The notes: generated from the sequence alone by a model not told the origin. DNA of 17,622 nt from an uncultured Oscillospiraceae bacterium (GCA_910578735.1 CAJTSQ010000045.1:1-17622); one strand, 5' to 3'. Shown: positions 1-6,983, counted from the first letter of the stretch. Translations and numbers: made by a program.

Positions 1-128
1 ACCGTCCATCCCAACTCTTGGAACAGGCGGCGGCTTTCCTCTTTGAATGCGGCTCTGTCGGCATCGCTCGACCAGCCGGAGCTATAGCACTCAGTACGGA
101 TGCGAAAATATACTTTTCGGTATGCCAT
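1..128 (-). CDS. Unrecognised protein, N-terminal part only (runs off the left edge)
   Basis: Read on the minus strand, an ATG at 128-126 opens a frame that stays open to the window edge (42 full codons). It is preceded by a strong AGGAGG at 139-144, about 10 bases upstream. The visible protein begins MAYRKVYFRIRTECYSSGW and continues with a charged stretch ending near LFQELGWTV. No catalytic motif, signal peptide or membrane segment is visible, and I do not recognise the family. Its base composition is less GC-rich than polA to the right. It lies beyond the 3' end of the tRNA-Leu gene, in the same orientation. That is where cargo or edge genes of tRNA-integrating elements are found, so an accessory or mobile origin is possible but unproven. 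The start and RBS are clear; the function is unknown. Confidence 0.6.
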   Translation of the reverse strand, partial: MAYRKVYFRIRTECYSSGWSSDADRAAFKEESRRLFQELGWT

Positions 129-189
129 ATTGGTTTTTTCCTCCTGAATTTTCTGTGGTAATAATGTCAATAGGAACAGATTTGAAAGC

Positions 190-231
190 AAAAAAGCCGC
201 CCTCGGCCCACTAGGTAGGCTGAAAGCGGCT
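190..231 (-). terminator. Hairpin with minus-strand T run, between the tRNA and the edge gene
   Basis: The arms AGCCGC (195-200) and GCGGCT (226-231) enclose a second short GCC/GGC pairing. On the minus strand the hairpin is followed by six T (190-195 read as A on +), the layout of an intrinsic terminator. It would insulate the edge gene from transcription coming through the tRNA. The + strand flank (GGTTTTCTT after 231) is also T-rich, so it might work in both directions. Confidence 0.55.
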
Positions 232-397
232 GGTTTTCTTCTTTTGAGGTTGGTGGGGAACGCTCGGGAGTTCGAAACATCTCTTTTATGAAAGGGCCCG
301 ATTTGCATCTTTTTCACGTTATTTCAAAATAACGCTTCCAATAATTTCAAGCCTCAACTTTTAACGTTTGTTTATGGTGATTTCCATTAAAAATAAG

Positions 398-427
398 AAA
401 AACACCGCATTTTTATGCGGTGTTTTT
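398..427 (-). terminator. Intrinsic terminator of the tRNA-Leu gene
   Basis: A perfect 13-bp stem (398-410 with 415-427) encloses a TTTT loop. The core is ACACCGCAT with ATGCGGTGT, flanked by A and T runs on either side. On the minus strand it lies about 30 bases beyond the tRNA 3' end and is followed by a T-rich stretch, as expected for a monocistronic tRNA terminator. Confidence 0.85.
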
Positions 428-455
428 CGCCTGCATCTTTTTTGGCGACACAGGT

Positions 456-542
456 TGGTGCGGCTGACGGGAGTCGAACCCGTACGCCCATCCGGACACA
501 AGCACCTCAAGCTTGCCAGTCTACCAATTCCAGCACAGCCGC
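456..542 (-). tRNA. tRNA-Leu, anticodon GAG, with encoded CCA
   Basis: Read on the minus strand the sequence folds as a class II tRNA. The acceptor strands GCGGCTG and CAGCCGC pair over 7 bp. A D arm contains GGAATTGGTAGAC. The anticodon stem CAAGC/GCTTG holds the loop TTGAGGT, with anticodon GAG at loop positions 3-5. A long variable arm follows, and a T arm with GGTTCGACTCC. The discriminator A is followed by an encoded CCA (456-458). Class II shape and anticodon GAG identify tRNA-Leu reading CUC and CUU codons. It has its own consensus promoter and terminator, so it looks monocistronic. Confidence 0.95.
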
Positions 543-572
543 AAAACACGATCATTTACAGACCGCTTGCTT

Positions 573-601
573 ATTATACTGTTTCATAGCCGGTTTGTCA
601 A
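573..601 (-). promoter_or_regulatory. Sigma-A promoter for tRNA-Leu
   Basis: On the minus strand a perfect TTGACA (601-596) is separated by 17 bases from a perfect TATAAT (578-573). Transcription would start roughly 24 bases upstream of the mature tRNA 5' end. A full-consensus promoter suits a stable-RNA gene. Confidence 0.9.
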
Positions 602-652
602 CGGATTTTTTTCATTTTTTATGGGACTGTCTTTTTCACAGATTTTAATATC

Positions 653-678
653 GCGGGCCGCTGCCCCCGGCGGCCCGC
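653..678. repeat. GC-rich 9-bp inverted repeat in the tRNA/polA spacer
   Basis: GCGGGCCGC (653-661) and GCGGCCCGC (670-678) form a perfect 9-bp stem around an 8-base loop. A further GC-rich stretch with partial pairing (CCTCC about 693, GGAGG about 716) follows to about 728. It lies between divergent transcription units and has no T run of terminator quality. It resembles the dispersed palindromic intergenic elements common in GC-rich Clostridia, but a single window cannot show that it is repeated. Confidence 0.45.
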
Positions 679-774
679 CAAAACACGACGTCCTCCCCGC
701 CTTCGGGACGCCCAAGGAGGCGGCCCCTACTCCGAATAAAATGGGTGTTAGGCACTCCCTTTTTGATCGAAGTA

Positions 775-803
775 TTGTGCGGTGGAGAAAAAGCTGGTAT
801 ACT
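775..803 (+). promoter_or_regulatory. Sigma-A promoter for polA
   Basis: TTGTGC (775-780), a 17-base spacer and TATACT (798-803) preceded by TGG at 795-797, which gives an extended -10. The predicted start is about 35 bases upstream of the polA ATG. Confidence 0.7.
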
Positions 804-843
804 ATAACCGTTGAGATTAAAATGTCAGAGGAGACACTGTGCC

Positions 844-3540
844 ATGAAAAAACTGATGGTGATCGATGGCAATTCCATTGTCAACCGGGCCTTCTACGGG
901 GTGAGCCAAAGCCTGACCACCCGGGAGGGCCAGCCCACCAACGCCATATTCGGCTTTCTGAACATCCTGAACAAGCTGCTGGACGAGACGGCCCCCGACG
1001 CCCTGTGCGTCACCTTCGACCGCTCCGCCCCCACCTTCCGGCACCAGGCCTACGAGGGCTACAAGGCCAACCGCAAGGGGATGCCCGAGGAGCTGGCCAG
1101 CCAGATGCCCCTTTTAAAGGAGGTACTGTCCGCCCTGAACGTACCCATGTACGAGCTGGACGGCTGGGAGGCCGATGACCTGCTGGGCACCATCGCCCGG
1201 CTGGACGAGGCCGCCGGCTGGGAGACGGCCATCGTCACCGGAGACAAGGACGCCCTCCAGCTGGTGACGGATCAGACCACCGTCAAGCTGGTGTCCACCC
1301 GCATGGGCCGCACCACCACCCGGGATGTCACCCCGGAGGCCTTTCGGGAGGAGTACGGCTTCGACCCCATCCACATCATCGACCTGAAGGCCCTTATGGG
1401 GGACTCCTCTGACAACTACCCCGGGGTGAAGGGGGTGGGGGAGAAGACCGCCATGTCCCTCATCCAGCTCTACCACACCGTTGCCCACCTGTATGACCAC
1501 ATGCCCGACATCTGCTCCGCCCCCAACGTGGCCGCCAAGCCCGGCCTGGTAAAGAAGCTGGCCGAAGGGAAGGAGAGCGCTTTCCTGTCCTATGACCTGG
1601 CAACAATACGCACCGACGCGCCCATCGACTTTAGTCCCGAGGCCAATCTGCGTCAAGCGCCGGACAACAACCGGCTGTATCAGCTCTTTTTGAACCTGGA
1701 ATTTTCCAAGCTCATTGACAAATACGGTCTCACCGCCCCCCAGGGGGAGCGGGCGGTCCAATCGGATGCCCCCGCCGTGTTGGAGGGGGGCTGCTACCTG
1801 GAGACGGACATCACCCCGGAACACGCCCAAAGCCTGCTGGAGCTGTGGCGGACCAAGGAGGCGGTCCACATTGTCGCCCTGCCCTCTCTGGACGCGGTGT
1901 GCGTAGAATGCCACCTGAACGATGACTCCTGGAACGCCAGCCTGCTGCGGGCGGACAAGCTGGAAAATTACAACGGAATCGTCCAAACCCTTTTCTCCGA
2001 CCCCGCCATCAAAAAGGCGGCCCACGGAGTAAAAAACCTGTGTCGGGCCCTGCTGGCCGAGGGCATTTCCCCCGCCGGCTTCGTCTTCGACACCGAGGTG
2101 GCCGCCTACCTCCTGGCCCCCAGCGACGGCAGCTATGAGCTGGACAAGCTGGGCCTGGCCTACTACAGCCAGCAGTTCCCCAAGGCGTCTGTCTACCTGG
2201 AGGAGGGAGCCTTCGGCCCCCTGTCCGACCCGGAGCCCCCCGCTGAAGCCATGATGCGCCACTGTCTCCTCATCGACGCCCTGCAAGACACCCTCACCGC
2301 CCGGCTCCGGGAACTGGGGATGTGGGAACTGTATGAAAAAGTGGACCTGCCCCTGTGCCAGGTGCTGGCGGAGATGGAGACCGAGGGCTTCCTCATCGAC
2401 CGGGGGGCGCTGGTAGAGTTTGGGGAGATGCTGTCCGGGCGGATTGACCAGGTGCAGAAGACCATCTACGCCCTGGCCGGAGAGGACACCTTTAACATCA
2501 ACTCCACCCAGCAGCTGGGGGGGATTTTGTTTGATAAATTAGGTCTCCCTCCGGTAAAAAAGACCAAAACCGGCTACTCCACCAAGGCCGATGTGCTGGA
2601 AAAGCTGCAAGGCCAGCACCCCATTATCGACAGCATTCTGGAGTACCGCCAGCTCACCAAATTAAAATCCACCTATGTGGACGGCCTGGGCAAGGTGATC
2701 GGCCCGGACGGGCGGATCCACACCTCCTTCCAGAACACCGTCACCGCCACGGGGCGGCTCAGTTCTACCGAGCCAAATCTGCAAAATATCCCGGTTCGCA
2801 CCGAATTGGGGGCGGAATTGCGGAAAATGTTCGCCGCACCCGCCGGAAAGGTGCTGGTGGACGCGGATTACTCCCAGATTGAGCTGCGGCTGCTGGCCCA
2901 TATGGCCGGGGATCAGGCCATGATTGACGGCTTTAAAAGCGGCGAGGATATCCACACCATTACCGCCTCCCAGGTCTTTGGCGTGCCCGCGGAGGAGGTC
3001 GCGCCCCAGATGCGAAGAAGCGCAAAAGCTGTCAATTTCGGCATTGTTTACGGCATTTCCCCCTTCTCTCTGTCCCAGGATATTGGGGTTTCCGTCCAGG
3101 AGGCCAAGGAGTATATGGACCGGTATTTTGCCCACTATGCCGGGGTGCGGGCCTATATGGACGGGGTGGTGGAGCAGGCCAGGCAGGCCGGGTATGTGTC
3201 CACGTTATGGGGGCGGAGGCGGTGGATTCCTGAGATCAAATCCTCCAACTTCAACACCCGGTCCTTCGGGGAGCGGGTGGCCCTGAACGCCCCCATTCAG
3301 GGAACCGCCGCCGACATCATCAAGCTGGCCATGATCCGGGTCCGGGACCGGCTCCGGGCTGAGGGGCTGGAGGGAAAGCTGGTCCTTCAAGTCCACGACG
3401 AGCTGATTGTGGAGTGTCCCGAGGCCGAGGCTGAGGCCGTGTGCAGGCTGGTGGAGGAGGAGATGGAGGGGGTGGCCGCCCTGTCCGTCCCCCTGCTGGC
3501 CGAGACGAAGGCGGGAAAGACCTGGGCGGAGGCCCACTGA
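844..3540 (+). CDS. polA: DNA polymerase I
   Basis: The product is 898 aa, close to the usual Pol I length. It fills gaps and removes RNA primers during replication and repair. The 5' nuclease domain (about 1-290) shows DGNSIVNRAF, FDRSAPTFRH and EADDLLG. The middle domain (about 310-500) corresponds to the 3'-5' proofreading fold but looks inactive. The Exo I DxE pair is missing around HIVALPSLDAV, and the Exo III Tyr of the YxxxD motif is not seen. This resembles other Gram-positive Pol I enzymes. The polymerase domain has motif A DADYSQIELRLL (D673), motif B RRSAKAVNFGIVYG (about 724-737) and motif C VHDE (850-853). The ATG at 844 was chosen because AGAGGAGA (827-834) lies 9 bases upstream. 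An in-frame TTG at 811 has no such site. coaE, a common neighbour of polA, does not follow. Confidence 0.98.
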   Translation: MKKLMVIDGNSIVNRAFYGVSQSLTTREGQPTNAIFGFLNILNKLLDETAPDALCVTFDRSAPTFRHQAYEGYKANRKGMPEELASQMPLLKEVLSALNVPMYELDGWEADDLLGTIARLDEAAGWETAIVTGDKDALQLVTDQTTVKLVSTRMGRTTTRDVTPEAFREEYGFDPIHIIDLKALMGDSSDNYPGVKGVGEKTAMSLIQLYHTVAHLYDHMPDICSAPNVAAKPGLVKKLAEGKESAFLSYDLATIRTDAPIDFSPEANLRQAPDNNRLYQLFLNLEFSKLIDKYGLTAPQGERAVQSDAPAVLEGGCYLETDITPEHAQSLLELWRTKEAVHIVALPSLDAVCVECHLNDDSWNASLLRADKLENYNGIVQTLFSDPAIKKAAHGVKNLCRALLAEGISPAGFVFDTEVAAYLLAPSDGSYELDKLGLAYYSQQFPKASVYLEEGAFGPLSDPEPPAEAMMRHCLLIDALQDTLTARLRELGMWELYEKVDLPLCQVLAEMETEGFLIDRGALVEFGEMLSGRIDQVQKTIYALAGEDTFNINSTQQLGGILFDKLGLPPVKKTKTGYSTKADVLEKLQGQHPIIDSILEYRQLTKLKSTYVDGLGKVIGPDGRIHTSFQNTVTATGRLSSTEPNLQNIPVRTELGAELRKMFAAPAGKVLVDADYSQIELRLLAHMAGDQAMIDGFKSGEDIHTITASQVFGVPAEEVAPQMRRSAKAVNFGIVYGISPFSLSQDIGVSVQEAKEYMDRYFAHYAGVRAYMDGVVEQARQAGYVSTLWGRRRWIPEIKSSNFNTRSFGERVALNAPIQGTAADIIKLAMIRVRDRLRAEGLEGKLVLQVHDELIVECPEAEAEAVCRLVEEEMEGVAALSVPLLAETKAGKTWAEAH

Positions 3541-3600
3541 CCGCCGTCCTGCCCGCAGGCGAAAAGCCTCCTTTCCAAAGGAGCCTTGCCCGCACGGCGG
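3541..3600. repeat. Nested hairpin directly after the polA stop
   Basis: The outer arms CCGCCGT (3541-3547) and ACGGCGG (3594-3600) pair. Inside them AGGC/GCCT and CTCCTTT/AAAGGAG form further stems. It begins at the base after the polA stop codon and may serve as a 3' end structure or a weak, T-poor terminator. No convincing T run follows (GGGACGGGAGATTTTG). Confidence 0.45.
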
Positions 3601-3656
3601 GGGACGGGAGATTTTGACCACCTATCCCCCAAAAATGACCGACTATCCCGATTTGC

Positions 3657-3685
3657 TTGCAGGGAGAGCTTTCCTCTGATACACT
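3657..3685 (+). promoter_or_regulatory. Possible promoter for the 3750 gene cluster
   Basis: TTGCAG (3657-3662), a 17-base spacer and an extended -10 TGATACACT (3677-3685). The -35 box is poor. It is the best candidate in the 209-base gap between polA and the next gene. Read-through from polA is an alternative. Confidence 0.3.
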
Positions 3686-3749
3686 GAGGATGACCTGAAA
3701 GCATTGGCCCGCCCAGGCGGTCGGGCCCCACAGGACAGGAGGTTGTCCC

Positions 3750-4124
3750 ATGAAAGACCGTACCGATCAAATTTTGCTGATTGCGTTTGTGCTGACCCTG
3801 GCCGCGTACCTTGTGATGTTCGTGGACTGCTTTTCCCGGTTTCCAATCGACGCGTCCCCTCTGCTCCAATTTCTAATCCTGCACTTCCATGCGATTCCTA
3901 TGTTTCTGATTCAACTGCTTTTGCTCCGGCTGTCCAAGCCCTGGTGGTGGAAGCCGCTTCCCTTTCTGCCCATGCTTGTGGTCGGGCTGGCCTTTTTGCG
4001 TATCGCCGAATGGCATATTCTGGGCTGGATTCTTGTCTTGTGGTGGTGCGCCGCCCCGATAATTGGCTGCACCTTAGCATGGGCGGCACATAAGTTCTAT
4101 AAGCGAGGTGACACCCGTGGATAA
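3750..4124 (+). CDS. Small polytopic membrane protein, unknown function
   Basis: The product is 124 aa, beginning MKDRTDQILLIAFVLTLAAY. Hydrophobic segments at about 8-26, 37-58, 66-84 and 88-110 suggest four membrane spans, with a short basic tail (HKFYKRGDTRG). The two-Trp-plus run KPWWWKP near residue 63 is conspicuous. I do not recognise a family and see no catalytic motif. The ATG is preceded by AGGAGG (3737-3742), which lies in the loop of a small hairpin (3733-3748). The end overlaps the start of the hydrolase gene by 8 bases, so the two are probably translationally coupled. The gene is visibly less GC-rich and less biased in codon use than polA, rimI or tsaD, which could reflect later acquisition. 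The gene call is good; the function is unknown. Confidence 0.75.
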   Translation: MKDRTDQILLIAFVLTLAAYLVMFVDCFSRFPIDASPLLQFLILHFHAIPMFLIQLLLLRLSKPWWWKPLPFLPMLVVGLAFLRIAEWHILGWILVLWWCAAPIIGCTLAWAAHKFYKRGDTRG

Positions 4125-4749
4125 CGCCATCTATATCGTCTTTTCCGCCACCCCCACCGGGATGGGGCGGCTTATCCGCAAGGCCACCCGGAACCGGTAC
4201 AACCATGTGTCCCTCTCCCTCAGCCGGGACATCCGAAAAATGTATACCTTCGCCCGGCTCCACCGGGCCATTCCCCTGTACGGCGGCTTTGTGGTGGAGT
4301 CCATCCTGCGGTATCAGTCCTTCGCCGGAGCGGCTCGGGTGAAGATCTGCCGGGTGGAGGTGCCTGAGCCACAGCTCACCTACCTCCACAACTATCTGGA
4401 GCGGCTTTGGAACGAGCGGGAGGAGTATATCTACAACACCCCCGCCGCCCTGGCCTCTCTGGTCCACATGCGGCCCGCCATCTCCAAGGCTTACACCTGC
4501 GTCACCTTTGTGCAGGAGGTGCTGGTCCGTTTCCGGCTGGCCGGGGCGCGGGAGAGCGACAGCCCCACCGTCCGGGCGCTGGAGCGCCGGCTGGCCCCCT
4601 ATGTCATCTATGAAGGGCCTGCCCCCGCCGCTGCCGGGGAGTGGGGGGAGGACACCTATCCGGCCCAGACCACTACCCGCTACGCCGTCTATACCACCGC
4701 CCGTCACTTCGGCCGGCTGGCTTTGCGGGTGCTGACGGGGGTGGCTTGA
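4117..4749 (+). CDS. YiiX/NlpC-P60-like cysteine hydrolase family protein
   Basis: The product is 210 aa. The signature of the permuted papain-like (YiiX/YebB-type) hydrolases is present: an N-terminal His in RYNHVSLSLS (H30), a GGFVVES segment (about 57-62), and a later Cys in the helix-start motif YTCVTFVQEVL (C128). Such enzymes cleave or transfer amide or thioester bonds, often in cell-wall peptides or lipids. The actual substrate here is not visible. There is no signal peptide, so it probably acts in the cytoplasm or at the membrane. I chose the GTG at 4117 because GAGGTGA (4105-4111) sits 5-6 bases upstream. A GTG at 4108 lies inside that site. It overlaps the preceding gene by 8 bases and abuts the CPBP gene, whose ATG follows its TGA directly. 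Confidence 0.7.
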   Translation: MDNAIYIVFSATPTGMGRLIRKATRNRYNHVSLSLSRDIRKMYTFARLHRAIPLYGGFVVESILRYQSFAGAARVKICRVEVPEPQLTYLHNYLERLWNEREEYIYNTPAALASLVHMRPAISKAYTCVTFVQEVLVRFRLAGARESDSPTVRALERRLAPYVIYEGPAPAAAGEWGEDTYPAQTTTRYAVYTTARHFGRLALRVLTGVA

Positions 4750-5418
4750 ATGAAAAACAAAACGAATACCTATGGCATAATTCTTCTTGTTTTCATCTGC
4801 TGTGGGATCATGGCCTTTATCGAAACGGTCGTTGAACCGGCATATGCGGTGAAATCCGCAATAAAGGTTGTGGTTTTCCTGCTGTTTCCCCTGATTTTTG
4901 CCAAAATCGCAGGTATAAAATTGTTCGGCCACTCCTTTGCGCCGGAGCGGAAGCGCATTCTTCCGCTGCTCGCCCTTGGCTGTCTGATCTACGGGGTCAT
5001 CCTGGGAGCGTATGCGCTGACAACCAGTATCTTTGATTATGCCTCCTTGGTTCAGTCCCTCTCCGCCGACCAGAACGTGGAGCCAGCCAGCTTTGTTTGG
5101 GTCGCGCTCTATATCTCCTTTGCCAATTCGCTTCTGGAGGAATTTCTCTTTCGCTTTGTCGCATTTCTGAAATTATCGGATTATACCAGCCGAAAAGCCG
5201 CCTATTTGTTCAGTTCCATTGCCTTTGCCGTCTACCATGCCGCAATGATTGGAACCTCCTTTCCGCCGCCGCTGCTGTTTCTGGCCTTGATTGGTTTGAC
5301 CGTTGGCGGATGTATCTTTGATTATGTGGACGAAAAGGGCGGGACCTTCTGCTATTCCTGGATGATTCACATGTGCGCGGATTTCGCCATCATGACCATA
5401 TGGTATCTTCACATTTAG
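4750..5418 (+). CDS. CPBP family intramembrane metalloprotease (CAAX protease / Abi type)
   Basis: The product is 222 aa with several membrane spans (about 9-27, 37-54, 69-90, 115-140, 153-166, 173-190, 203-220). The three family motifs are intact: EExxxR in LLEEFLFRF (E130, E131, R135), FxxxH in FAVYH (F159, H163) and HxxxD in IHMCAD (H207, D211). The family contains CAAX prenyl proteases, bacteriocin immunity proteins and uncharacterised bacterial membrane proteases; the sequence does not say which role applies. The ATG follows the hydrolase stop without a gap, and the upstream GGGGGTGG is a weak RBS, suggesting coupling. It is less GC-rich than rimI and tsaD downstream. Family assignment is firm; substrate is unknown. 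Confidence 0.88.
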   Translation: MKNKTNTYGIILLVFICCGIMAFIETVVEPAYAVKSAIKVVVFLLFPLIFAKIAGIKLFGHSFAPERKRILPLLALGCLIYGVILGAYALTTSIFDYASLVQSLSADQNVEPASFVWVALYISFANSLLEEFLFRFVAFLKLSDYTSRKAAYLFSSIAFAVYHAAMIGTSFPPPLLFLALIGLTVGGCIFDYVDEKGGTFCYSWMIHMCADFAIMTIWYLHI

Positions 5419-5431
5419 AAGGAGTCTTTCT

Positions 5432-5893
5432 ATGTACTACGAAATCGTCCCCATGGACCGCAGCCACATCCCTCAGATTGCCGCCCTGGAGCGGGCGTGC
5501 TTCACCGACCCCTGGAGCGAGCGCCTGCTGGAGGACGCCCTGTTCGACACCCAGGCCTGCTTTATCGTGGCCGAGGACGGGGAGGAGGGCAACGTTTTGG
5601 GCTATGCCGGCCTCCATGCCGTGCTGGACGAGGGGTACATCGACAATGTGGCCGTGGCCCCCGATGCCCGGCGGCACGGGGTGGCCTCCGCTCTGCTGGG
5701 CGTGTTCTGCCGGTTCGGGGCGGTCAATCTGGCCTTCCTTACCCTGGAGGTGCGCCAGTCCAACTCCGCCGCCATCGCTTTGTATGAGAAGCACGGCTTC
5801 CGGCAGGCGGGACTGCGTCCGGGCTACTATCAGCACCCGAAGGAGGACGCCGTCATCATGACCAGAGAGTTTTCCAAGGAGGAGGAGCAATGA
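5432..5893 (+). CDS. rimI: Ribosomal protein S18 alanine N-acetyltransferase
   Basis: A 153-aa GNAT enzyme. In this family RimI acetylates the N-terminal alanine of ribosomal protein S18 using acetyl-CoA. Visible features are the RimI N-terminus with ERACFTDPWSE (20-30), the beta strand NVAVAP (72-77) and the acetyl-CoA loop RRHGVA (80-85). Later come LEVRQSN (105-111) with catalytic-type E106, and ALYEKHGFRQAGLRPGYY (116-133) with Y118. Its position immediately before tsaD, with an ATGA overlap, is the classic rimI-tsaD order and supports the assignment. The start has AAGGAG at 5419-5424. tsaE and tsaB, often upstream in this cluster, are not in the window. Confidence 0.93.
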   Translation: MYYEIVPMDRSHIPQIAALERACFTDPWSERLLEDALFDTQACFIVAEDGEEGNVLGYAGLHAVLDEGYIDNVAVAPDARRHGVASALLGVFCRFGAVNLAFLTLEVRQSNSAAIALYEKHGFRQAGLRPGYYQHPKEDAVIMTREFSKEEEQ

Positions 5894-6900
5894 ACATTTT
5901 AGCCATTGAGTCCTCCTGCGACGACACCGCCGCCGCCGTGGTCCGGGACGGGCGGACGGTGCTGTCCAACTGCGTGTCCTCCCAGATCGAGATGCACACC
6001 GTCTACGGCGGCGTGGTGCCCGAGATCGCCTCCCGGAAGCATGTGGAGGCAATTTCCGGGCTGGCAGAACGGGCCGTGGCCGATGCGGGGCTGACCAGGG
6101 CGGATTTAGACGCCATCGCCGTCACCTACGCCCCCGGGCTTATCGGGGCGGTGCTGGTGGGGGTCAACTTCGCCAAGGGAGCGGCGATGGCCCTGGACCT
6201 GCCCCTGATTCCCGTCCACCACGTCCGGGGGCACATCGCCGCCAACTACATCACCCACCCAGATTTGGAGCCCCCGTTTGTGTGCCTGTGCGTCTCCGGG
6301 GGGACCACCGCCATTGTGGACGTGCGGTCCTACACCGAGATGGCCGTGCTGGGGGGCACCCGGGACGACGCCGCCGGGGAGTGCTTCGACAAGGTGGCCC
6401 GGGTGCTGGGCATCGGCTACCCCGGAGGCGGTCCCATGGACCGGCTGGCCCAGGGGGGGGACGACCAGAAGTACCCTCTGCCCGTGGCCCACGTGACCGG
6501 GGCGGAGCTGGACATGTCCTTCTCCGGGCTGAAGACCGCCAGCCTCAACCTGATCCACAACGCAGAGCAGAAGGGGGAGGCCCTGGACCTGCCCGCCTTT
6601 GCCGCCAGCTTCGGCAGGGCGGTGAGCGATTCCCTGGTGCCCCGGGTGATGCTGGCCGCCCGAACGGCGGGCTATGGGAAAATCGCCGTGGCAGGCGGAG
6701 TGGCCGCCAACAGCCGCATTCGGGCCGATTTGCAGGCGGCCTGCGCCCGGAGCGGGGACCGGCTGTTCCTCCCGGAATTAAAATACTGCGGCGACAACGC
6801 CGCTATGATCGGCTGCCAGGGCTTTTACGAGTTCCAGGCCAGGCACACCGCCGGCTGGGATTTGAACGCCTACGCCACCAGGGATATCTCACTGGGCTGA
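5890..6900 (+). CDS. tsaD: tRNA N6-adenosine threonylcarbamoyltransferase
   Basis: The product is 336 aa, the normal length for TsaD/Gcp of the ASKHA fold. With TsaB and TsaE it transfers the threonylcarbamoyl group to A37 of tRNAs that read ANN codons, in the cytoplasm. Visible motifs are the N-terminal ESSCDDTAAAVV (7-18), the metal site HHVRGH (H111 and H115), the nucleotide-binding CVSGGT segment near 134-140, and C-terminal CGDNAAMIG with D302. The ATG overlaps the rimI stop (ATGA) and has AAGGAGGAG at 5878-5886. tsaB and tsaE must lie elsewhere, because all genes immediately upstream of rimI are of other families. Confidence 0.97.
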   Translation: MNILAIESSCDDTAAAVVRDGRTVLSNCVSSQIEMHTVYGGVVPEIASRKHVEAISGLAERAVADAGLTRADLDAIAVTYAPGLIGAVLVGVNFAKGAAMALDLPLIPVHHVRGHIAANYITHPDLEPPFVCLCVSGGTTAIVDVRSYTEMAVLGGTRDDAAGECFDKVARVLGIGYPGGGPMDRLAQGGDDQKYPLPVAHVTGAELDMSFSGLKTASLNLIHNAEQKGEALDLPAFAASFGRAVSDSLVPRVMLAARTAGYGKIAVAGGVAANSRIRADLQAACARSGDRLFLPELKYCGDNAAMIGCQGFYEFQARHTAGWDLNAYATRDISLG

Positions 6901-6952
6901 CGCCCCTAAGGGTTGGAACCGTCCTTTTTATGTCACCTGACAGCGCTTTGCT

Positions 6953-6983
6953 TTGAGAAGAAAACCGTTTATTTTGGTATGAT
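6953..6983 (+). promoter_or_regulatory. Candidate promoter of the O-acetylation operon
   Basis: TTGAGA (6953-6958), then after 19 bases an extended -10 TGGTATGAT (6975-6983). The spacer is long but the extended -10 compensates. It would give a leader of about 135 bases containing DnaA-box-like sites. A weaker alternative is TTGAGG 7062-7067 with TATGTA 7088-7093. No clear tsaD terminator is visible between 6901 and 6952. Confidence 0.4.

Noticed and set aside
368..648. Short + strand frames across the tRNA region
   Set aside because: They run through the tRNA-Leu gene and its terminator and have no RBS.
811..843. Upstream TTG start for polA
   Set aside because: It has no RBS and lies within the predicted transcript start region; the ATG at 844 has a well-spaced AGAGGAGA and gives the normal N-terminus.
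1114..2286. 390-codon open frame on the - strand
   Set aside because: Antisense to polA, which is certain; no RBS-supported start and a composition typical of a GC-rich shadow frame.
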